Assembly: GCA_937875035.1 (NCBI GenBank)
Contig: CALNCF010000147.1
Coordinates: 1-20,067, forward strand
Direction of reading: 5' to 3'
Length of the DNA stretch: 20,067 nt
From: an uncultured Sphingobacteriaceae bacterium
GTDB lineage: Bacteria > Bacteroidota > Bacteroidia > Sphingobacteriales > Sphingobacteriaceae
The notes beneath the pieces are model-generated. The model worked only from the letters and a program-made list of their open reading frames with translations, was not told the origin of the DNA and ran no database searches. Of this stretch, positions 15,385 through 20,067 are shown piece by piece; position 1 is the stretch's first letter, and every line of letters begins with the position of its first letter. The translations under genes and the position numbers were made by a program.

Positions 15385-15457
15385 TGCGTGGTTAAGTTTG
15401 GAGAAGCAAGTTACTAAAACTTACGAACAATGAGGAAGCCGGAAGGGCCGGCTGGTA

Positions 15458-15880
15458 TCAGTGCTGCTCAATAGAGAAGCGACGGCTCAGGTCCTCCTCT
15501 GTCGTGATGCGTATGTCGACACAGACTTCGGGGAGCAGGCCTGCGATCTTTTCCGGCCATTCCACTAAGCAGTACTGCCCGCTGTAGAGGTATTCCTCCA
15601 CACCGATATCCAAAGCCTCCGCTTCATTCTTCAGGCGGTAGCAATCGAAATGGTATATTTTTCCCTGCGGATGATCGTATTCGTTGATAATGGAGAATGT
15701 AGGACTGCTTACCTCGTCGGCAGAGCCCAGGGACTGGCAGATGGATTTGATCAGGGTCGTTTTCCCGGCGCCCATCTCACCATGAAAAAGAAAGATCTTA
15801 CGACCGGCCGCTGCTTCCAGGATCTGCCGGGCTATTTCCGGCAGGCCTGCTTCGGATGAACACTTCAGATGCATGCCCAA
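15458..15880 (-). CDS. tsaE: tRNA t6A37 biosynthesis ATPase TsaE
   Basis: TsaE is the small ATPase that works with TsaB and TsaD to attach threonylcarbamoyl to A37 of ANN-decoding tRNAs, in the cytoplasm. At 140 residues it has the normal length. The P-loop is GEMGAGKTT (34-42), followed by the family motifs SPTFSIINEY (59-68), the HFDCYRL segment (77-83), and LVEWPEK with its conserved Glu and Trp near residue 108. The ATG at 15880 is chosen; a Met two codons later is possible. It starts 15 bases after the porX stop, so the two are almost certainly co-transcribed. An AGCCGG/CCGGCT hairpin (15437-15453) after its stop has no T-tract and probably does not end transcription. Confidence 0.94.
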   Translation of the reverse strand: MGMHLKCSSEAGLPEIARQILEAAAGRKIFLFHGEMGAGKTTLIKSICQSLGSADEVSSPTFSIINEYDHPQGKIYHFDCYRLKNEAEALDIGVEEYLYSGQYCLVEWPEKIAGLLPEVCVDIRITTEEDLSRRFSIEQH

Positions 15881-15895
15881 AGATAAGACAAATCA

Positions 15896-17446
15896 TTATT
15901 TACTGGTGTACACCGCGAAAGGGATCACCATTTCTTCCAGCGAAATACCCCCATGCTGAAAGGTATTGTTAAAGAAATTAGCGAAATGATTATAATTGTT
16001 CGGGTACACGAAATAATAATCCTCCTTGGCAAATATGAAGGCCTGGCTCACATTCACCTTCGGAAGCTGCACATCGTGCGGGTTCTTTACCTCCATCACC
16101 TCTTTCGCGTTGTAATTGAGACTCTTGCCCTGCTTGTAACGCAGGTTGCTGTTCACCGTACGGTCGCCCACCACCTTGCTCGGGTTCTTCACACGGATAG
16201 TGCCGTGATCGGTCGTAATAATGAGGCGCGCGGGCTTCTGCGCGATCTTTCTCAGGGTATCCAGCAGGGGCGAGTGCTCGAACCAGGAATAGGTAAGCGA
16301 ACGGTACGCCGCCTCGTCGGGAGCCAGCTCACGGATCAGCTCCATCTCCGTACGCGCATGCGAAAGCATATCTACGAAGTTATAGACGATCACATTCAGC
16401 GGGATCTGGAACATGGTATGGATCCGGTCTACCAAGTCCTTGCCCTCCTCGTTAGTTAAGATCTTGTTGTATGAGAATTTATAGTTCTTGCGCAGGCGCT
16501 GAAGCTGGTCGGCCAGGAACTCCGACTCATGCAGGTTCTTACCCCCCTCATCCTCATCGTTCTTCCATAGCTTAGGAAGCTTGCGCTCCATTTCCAGGGG
16601 CATCATGCCCGAAAAGATCGCGTTCCGCGCATATTGCGTGGCTGTAGGCAGGATGCTCACATAAGTATCTTCTTCCTCCGTCCGGAAATATTCGTTGATC
16701 AGAGGGCTTAAGATCTTCCATTGATCGTAACGAAGATTATCGATCAGTAGAAAGAAGGTCGGTATTTTTTCATCCACCAGCGGGAGCACTTTCTTGCGCA
16801 ACAGGTTATGCGACATCACGGGCGCTTCATCCGGCTTGTTGATCCACTGCTGATAATGCTTGTCGACGAACTTGGAGAACTGCGCGTTCGCATCAGCCTT
16901 TTGCATCTTCAGGATGTCGTGCATACCCTCATCCTCCAGCTGCTCCAGCTCCAGCTCCCAGTACACCAGCTTGCGGTACACCTCCGCCCATTGGTTCAGG
17001 TTAAGATCATCGTTCAGGATCATACCCAGGTTGCGGAACTCCTGCTGGTAAGCCGAGGTCGTCTTTTCGCTAACCAGGCGTTTGTTGTCGATGATCTTCT
17101 TGATGGTCAGCAGGATCTGCTTAGGGTTTACCGGCTTGATAAGATAATCGGCGATCTTGCTGCCGATCGCGTCCTCCATCAGGTATTCCTCTTCGCTCTT
17201 TGTGATCAGCACCACCGGGATCTCCGAATTGAAATTCTTGATCTCCGCCAGGGTCTCTAACCCGGTTAGGCCCGGCATGTTCTCGTCGAGGAACACGATA
17301 TCGTATTGCCCCTCACGTACCGCATCCAGCGCGTCAGAGCCATTCGTCACGGTATCAACCTTATATCCTTTATCGTTCAGAAATAAAATATGAGGCTTTA
17401 ATAAATCGATTTCATCGTCGGCCCAGAGTATGGTGGTTTCCTGCAT
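15896..17446 (-). CDS. porX: PorX-type response regulator with PglZ phosphatase/phosphodiesterase domain
   Basis: PorX is a response regulator of the Bacteroidota type IX secretion system; in Porphyromonas gingivalis it acts with the kinase PorY and SigP and carries a zinc-dependent PglZ domain active on oligonucleotides. Residues 1-120 are a receiver domain: the acidic cluster ADDE (9-12), phospho-acceptor Asp54 (VFLDENMPG), Thr82/Lys83 and Lys104 (YLIKPVNP). A helical linker runs to about 210. The PglZ/alkaline phosphatase-like domain shows Asp236 (LIDNLRYDQW), the PTATQYARNAIFSG nucleophile region (Thr268/Thr270), Asp359 and His363 (FVDMLSHAR), the TTDHG motif (Asp413, His414) and the closing His498 (QHGGISLEEMVIPF). 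At 516 residues it matches known PorX. It heads the run porX-tsaE-ald-acylase and is divergent from the HD-domain gene. No PorY gene is visible. Confidence 0.93.
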   Translation of the reverse strand: MQETTILWADDEIDLLKPHILFLNDKGYKVDTVTNGSDALDAVREGQYDIVFLDENMPGLTGLETLAEIKNFNSEIPVVLITKSEEEYLMEDAIGSKIADYLIKPVNPKQILLTIKKIIDNKRLVSEKTTSAYQQEFRNLGMILNDDLNLNQWAEVYRKLVYWELELEQLEDEGMHDILKMQKADANAQFSKFVDKHYQQWINKPDEAPVMSHNLLRKKVLPLVDEKIPTFFLLIDNLRYDQWKILSPLINEYFRTEEEDTYVSILPTATQYARNAIFSGMMPLEMERKLPKLWKNDEDEGGKNLHESEFLADQLQRLRKNYKFSYNKILTNEEGKDLVDRIHTMFQIPLNVIVYNFVDMLSHARTEMELIRELAPDEAAYRSLTYSWFEHSPLLDTLRKIAQKPARLIITTDHGTIRVKNPSKVVGDRTVNSNLRYKQGKSLNYNAKEVMEVKNPHDVQLPKVNVSQAFIFAKEDYYFVYPNNYNHFANFFNNTFQHGGISLEEMVIPFAVYTSK

Positions 17447-17491
17447 AGTGTCTTATTATATCCCGGTGCAGCAGCGCCGGTTTTTATTTGA

Positions 17492-17505
17492 TGTTAAATT
17501 TAACA
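17492..17505. promoter_or_regulatory. 14-bp perfect palindrome between porX and the HD-domain gene
   Basis: TGTTAAATTTAACA is perfectly self-complementary. It sits in the 78-bp gap between divergent starts, 45 bases from porX and 19 bases from the HD gene. It overlaps the region where the HD gene's promoter should lie (a weak -7-like AACTTTTG is at 17505-17512). Operator function is inferred from symmetry and position only. Confidence 0.4.
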
Positions 17506-17524
17506 ACTTTTGTAGCGAATTAGT

Positions 17525-18754
17525 ATGCAGCCGGCTTTGAACAAGAAAAAAATATTTAACGATCCAGTGTATGGTTTTGTAAGTGTTCCTTACGAGATCA
17601 TCTTCGACCTGATCGAACATCGCTACTTCCAGCGATTACGTAACATCAAGCAGCTGGGGCTCACGCACCTCGTATATCCCGGCGCGCTCCATACCCGTTT
17701 TCATCATGCTTTAGGCGCTATGCACCTGATGAGCATCGCGCTGGAAACCCTCCGGAATAAGAAGATAGCGATCAGCGAAGAAGAGGCAGAAGCCGTCACC
17801 ATTGCCATCCTGCTGCACGACATCGGGCATGGTCCCTTTTCGCATGCGCTCGAAAACTGCATCGTTCCGGGTGTGCATCATGAAGACATTTCCGTACTCC
17901 TGATGGACAAGCTGAATGAAGAATTCGACGGAAAGCTCACGCTGGCTATTAAGATCTTCAAAGATCAGTATGAAAAGAAATTCCTGCACCAGCTGGTATC
18001 CGGACAGCTCGACATGGACCGCATGGATTACCTCAACCGTGACAGCTTTTATACTGGTGTTTCGGAAGGGGTGATCGGTTTCGACCGGATCCTGAAGATG
18101 CTTTGTGTGGTGAATGATCAGCTGGTGGTGGAAGAGAAAGCGATCTATTCCATCGAGAAATTTTTGATCGCGCGCAGGCTGATGTACTGGCAGGTATACC
18201 TGCATAAAACGGTGATCTCCGCGGAACAGCTTCTCGTCAAGATCCTGAAACGCGCTAAAGAGCTTTCATTGCAGGGTGAGCAGCTTTTCTGTACTCCATC
18301 CTTCGGACTTTTCCTCCGGCAGCAGATCACCAAAGAGCAGTTCGCGCAGGACCCGCAATTCCTTGAAGCCTTTTCACGCCTGGATGATACGGATATCTTT
18401 TCGGCGATCAAGGTCTGGTGCGATTCCGCCGACCCGGTGCTGTCATTTCTGTGCCGTAACCTCACCTCCAGGAATCTCTATGCGATTGCTCTTCAGCAGG
18501 ATGCCTTTACCCGGGAGCAGATCGACCGGAAAAAGGAAGAGGTGCTCGGCAGGTATACGATTGCTCCTGAGCTCATCGACTATCTCGTTTTTACCGACAC
18601 CATAAAAAACAACGCGTACAGTCCGAAGGCCGCCAGCATTTACATCCTGACAAAGGACCGGCAGCTCATCGACATTGCCCAGGCTTCTGATAACCTGAAC
18701 CTCGAAGCCTTGTCGCGTACGGTAGAGAAACATTTTCTCTGCTGGCCCAAATAA
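17525..18754 (+). CDS. HD-domain phosphohydrolase, SAMHD1/dNTPase-like (409 aa)
   Basis: This is a predicted metal-dependent phosphohydrolase of the HD superfamily, of the SAMHD1-like type found widely in bacteria; some members hydrolyse dNTPs to nucleosides plus triphosphate, but the substrate here is not known. The N-terminal half has the family opening IFNDPVYGFVSVP, then YFQRLRNIKQLGL. Metal ligands are visible: His61 in TRFHHALG, His98-Asp99 in LLHDIGHGPFSH, and an Asp in SGQLDMDRMDYLNRDS (163-168). The C-terminal half is helical and less conserved. It is a single gene, divergent from porX with a palindrome between them, and is followed by lpxD after 75 bp. The ATG at 17525 begins a few residues before the conserved start, as usual. 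Confidence 0.9.
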   Translation: MQPALNKKKIFNDPVYGFVSVPYEIIFDLIEHRYFQRLRNIKQLGLTHLVYPGALHTRFHHALGAMHLMSIALETLRNKKIAISEEEAEAVTIAILLHDIGHGPFSHALENCIVPGVHHEDISVLLMDKLNEEFDGKLTLAIKIFKDQYEKKFLHQLVSGQLDMDRMDYLNRDSFYTGVSEGVIGFDRILKMLCVVNDQLVVEEKAIYSIEKFLIARRLMYWQVYLHKTVISAEQLLVKILKRAKELSLQGEQLFCTPSFGLFLRQQITKEQFAQDPQFLEAFSRLDDTDIFSAIKVWCDSADPVLSFLCRNLTSRNLYAIALQQDAFTREQIDRKKEEVLGRYTIAPELIDYLVFTDTIKNNAYSPKAASIYILTKDRQLIDIAQASDNLNLEALSRTVEKHFLCWPK

Positions 18755-18794
18755 CGATCCTGTTTTCGGTACAAAAAAATAATAGGATTATAAA

Positions 18795-18825
18795 TTTGCA
18801 CCTTTCATATATAAGATTAATTTTG
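18795..18825 (+). promoter_or_regulatory. Bacteroidota-type promoter of lpxD
   Basis: TTTG (18795-18798), 19 bases, then TAATTTTG (18818-18825) fits the Bacteroidota consensus. The -7 element ends four bases before the ATG at 18830, so transcription would begin at or next to the start codon. A second TAnnTTTG match, TAAATTTG (18791-18798), overlaps the -33 element but lacks a partner at the right distance. Confidence 0.65.
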
Positions 18826-18829
18826 TGTA

Positions 18830-19915
18830 ATGCAATTTACGGCCAAAGAGATTTGTGTCCTCCTGAACGGTGAACTGGAAGGAAATCCTGACGAAACGGT
18901 TTTTACGCTATCTAAGATAGAGGAAGGCGTTCGTGGGTCATTGTCTTTTTTGTCCAACCCAAAATACGAGCCATATCTGTATACCACGGAAGCCTCTGTG
19001 GTGATCGTTAATAAAAATCTTCAGCCGGAACGCCAGGTCAATACCACGCTGATCAAAGTGGATGATGCGTATAGCGCTTTCTCGGTACTGCTGGAACGTT
19101 ATAACCAGATCAAGTTAAACAAATCGGGAATCGAGCAGCCTTCGTTCATTCATCCATCCGCAACGATGGGTGATCAATGTTATGTAGGCGCTTTCGCGTA
19201 CATCGGAGCTAATGCGCGCATTGGTAAGAATGTAAAAATCTACCCGCAGGTATACATCGGCGACAACGTGACGATCGATGATAACTCGACCCTGTTCTCA
19301 GGCTCTAAAATATATTCCGATTGTACGATCGGCAAGCACGTGATCATTCATTCGGGAGCAGTGATCGGGAGCGATGGCTTCGGCTTTGCTCCGCAGGCGG
19401 ATGGTTCGTACAACAAAGTAGCCCAGATCGGCAACGTGATCATCGAAGATCATGTAGAGGTCGGGTCGAACACCTCGATCGACCGTGCAACCATCGGCTC
19501 AACGGTGATCCGCAAGGGCGTGAAGCTGGATAACCTCATCCAGATAGCCCACAATGTGGAAGTTGGTAACAACACGGTGATCGCGTCGCAATCCGGTATC
19601 TCCGGAAGCACCAAAGTAGGCGAGCAGTGCATCATTGGCGGCCAGGTTGGCATCGTTGGTCACATCAGCATCGCCCGTGGCTCACAGATCAACGCGAAGT
19701 CAGGTATTTCCAAGTCGATTACCGAAGAAAATAAACAATGGAACGGCCTCCCCGTATCCCCTTTCCGCGATTCCTTAAAGATGCAGGCCGTATGGAAAAA
19801 AGGATCGAAGAATTGGAACAGCTTCTCAAGGATCTCAAACAAACTGCATCCTAATCTGCCCAAAGATTTTGTATTAGTCGGGTTTCTCAATACCTTTGCC
19901 TTCAAGTTTTTTTGA
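18830..19915 (+). CDS. lpxD: UDP-3-O-acylglucosamine N-acyltransferase, apparent C-terminal frameshift
   Basis: LpxD adds the second 3-hydroxyacyl chain, from acyl-ACP, to UDP-3-O-acyl-glucosamine in lipid A synthesis. An N-terminal uridine-binding domain (about 1-100) is followed by a left-handed beta helix of hexapeptide repeats (about 105-300: IGANARIGKNVKI, IGKHVIIHSGAVIG and others). The catalytic His241 lies in IQIAHNVEVG (His239 in E. coli). As read here the frame runs to 361 residues, ending in an unrelated, Phe-rich tail. At an A6 run (19796-19801) a -1 shift instead gives RIEELEQLLKDLKQTAS and a TAA at 19852-19854, a normal helical LpxD end and a 341-residue length. The extra tail also covers the lpxC promoter, so the true gene end is probably 19854. 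The gene has its own promoter and precedes lpxC. Confidence 0.95.
   Translation: MQFTAKEICVLLNGELEGNPDETVFTLSKIEEGVRGSLSFLSNPKYEPYLYTTEASVVIVNKNLQPERQVNTTLIKVDDAYSAFSVLLERYNQIKLNKSGIEQPSFIHPSATMGDQCYVGAFAYIGANARIGKNVKIYPQVYIGDNVTIDDNSTLFSGSKIYSDCTIGKHVIIHSGAVIGSDGFGFAPQADGSYNKVAQIGNVIIEDHVEVGSNTSIDRATIGSTVIRKGVKLDNLIQIAHNVEVGNNTVIASQSGISGSTKVGEQCIIGGQVGIVGHISIARGSQINAKSGISKSITEENKQWNGLPVSPFRDSLKMQAVWKKGSKNWNSFSRISNKLHPNLPKDFVLVGFLNTFAFKFF
19868..19898 (+). promoter_or_regulatory. Bacteroidota-type promoter of lpxC
   Basis: TTTG (19868-19871), 19 bases, then TACCTTTG (19891-19898): both elements match the consensus exactly with standard spacing. The lpxC ATG follows after 19 bases. The promoter lies inside the anomalous tail of the lpxD frame, supporting an earlier true end for lpxD. 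Confidence 0.75.
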
Positions 19916-19917
19916 AG

Positions 19918-20067
19918 ATGAATGTAAAACAGACCACTATAAAGGCACCTGTTACTGTTTCCGGCGTGGGTTTACACACTGGTAAACAGGTAACTATGAC
20001 CTTTAAGCCTGCCCCCGAAAATCATGGTTACAAGTTCCAGCGTATCGACCTTCCGAGATCGGAAGAG
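19918..20067 (+). CDS. lpxC: UDP-3-O-acyl-N-acetylglucosamine deacetylase, 5' fragment
   Basis: LpxC is the zinc deacetylase that commits UDP-3-O-acyl-GlcNAc to lipid A synthesis; in Bacteroidota it is usually fused to FabZ, but that part is beyond the window. Only about 46 genuine residues are present. The start MNVKQTTIK, then SGVGLHTGKQVTMTFKPAP and YKFQRIDLP, is the conserved LpxC N-terminus (the GVGLHTG motif). The last four codons (RSEE) come from adapter sequence and should be discarded, so genomic coding ends at 20055. The gene follows lpxD with its own promoter, matching the lipid A gene order common in this phylum. Confidence 0.93.
   Translation, partial: MNVKQTTIKAPVTVSGVGLHTGKQVTMTFKPAPENHGYKFQRIDLPRSEE
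20056..20067 (+). other. Illumina TruSeq adapter remnant at the contig end
   Basis: The final 12 bases AGATCGGAAGAG are identical to the first 12 bases of the common Illumina TruSeq adapter. They end the sequence exactly and replace the residues expected after the conserved IDLP of LpxC. Read-through adapter left in the assembly is the simplest explanation. Confidence 0.9.

Noticed and set aside
15437..15453. AGCCGG/CCGGCT hairpin after tsaE as a terminator
   Set aside because: The stem is only 6 bp and no T-tract follows on the minus strand; the downstream dehydrogenase gene is close, so read-through is likely.
18757..18788. ATCCT...AGGAT inverted repeat after the HD-domain gene as a terminator
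   Set aside because: The stem is only 5 bp with a loop of more than 20 bases and no T-tract follows.
19796..19802. AAAAAAG in lpxD as a classic programmed -1 frameshift site
   Set aside because: The heptamer is not in the required register (codons read AAA AAA GGA, not A AAA AAG) and I see no obvious downstream stimulatory structure; a lost base is simpler, though slippage is not excluded.

Overview
The window looks like a contig from a member of the Bacteroidota, most likely a Chitinophagaceae-like lineage. The evidence is a PorX-type response regulator with a PglZ domain (a regulator of the type IX secretion system), promoters of the Bacteroidota form TTTG-N18/19-TAnnTTTG, the absence of clear Shine-Dalgarno sequences, and Bacteroidota-specific families such as the large outer-membrane protein after the sensor kinase. 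The content is mostly core genome. I see no phage, insertion sequence, CRISPR array, tRNA or rRNA.

Layout: (1) 1-407, the 3' part of folE, then a hairpin terminator. (2) 452-1286 (minus), two overlapping genes for small four-helix membrane proteins of unknown function; upstream lies a gene-free stretch (1287-1623) with four tandem 11-bp repeats. (3) 1624-2496, fabD with a clear promoter and a strong terminator. (4) 2599-9676, a 1236-residue membrane histidine kinase (NtrY-like core) whose stop overlaps the start of a large predicted outer-membrane beta-barrel protein; the latter is split by two frameshifts into three open frames. (5) 9794-11002 (minus), a DUF1844 gene followed by a membrane-anchored coiled-coil protein. 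(6) 11091-11669, a TPMT-like methyltransferase, convergent with (7) 11693-17446 (minus), a likely operon porX - tsaE - alanine dehydrogenase-like - penicillin acylase family. (8) 17525-18754, an HD-domain phosphohydrolase divergent from porX. (9) 18830-20067, lpxD and the start of lpxC, consecutive lipid A genes.

Pathways represented are pterin/folate (folE), fatty acid synthesis (fabD), lipid A (lpxD, lpxC), tRNA t6A modification (tsaE), secretion regulation (porX) and envelope sensing or assembly (histidine kinase plus outer-membrane protein).

Three data-quality or biology points stand out. The last 12 bases match the start of the Illumina TruSeq adapter and are probably not genomic. lpxD appears frameshifted at an A6 run near its C-terminus, and the apparent extra coding tail covers a near-perfect lpxC promoter. 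The large outer-membrane protein gene carries two shifts of opposite sign. I found no convincing new biological system; the candidates most worth a second look are the 11-bp repeat array, the membrane kinase/outer-membrane protein pair, and the catalytic-residue change in the alanine dehydrogenase-like protein.
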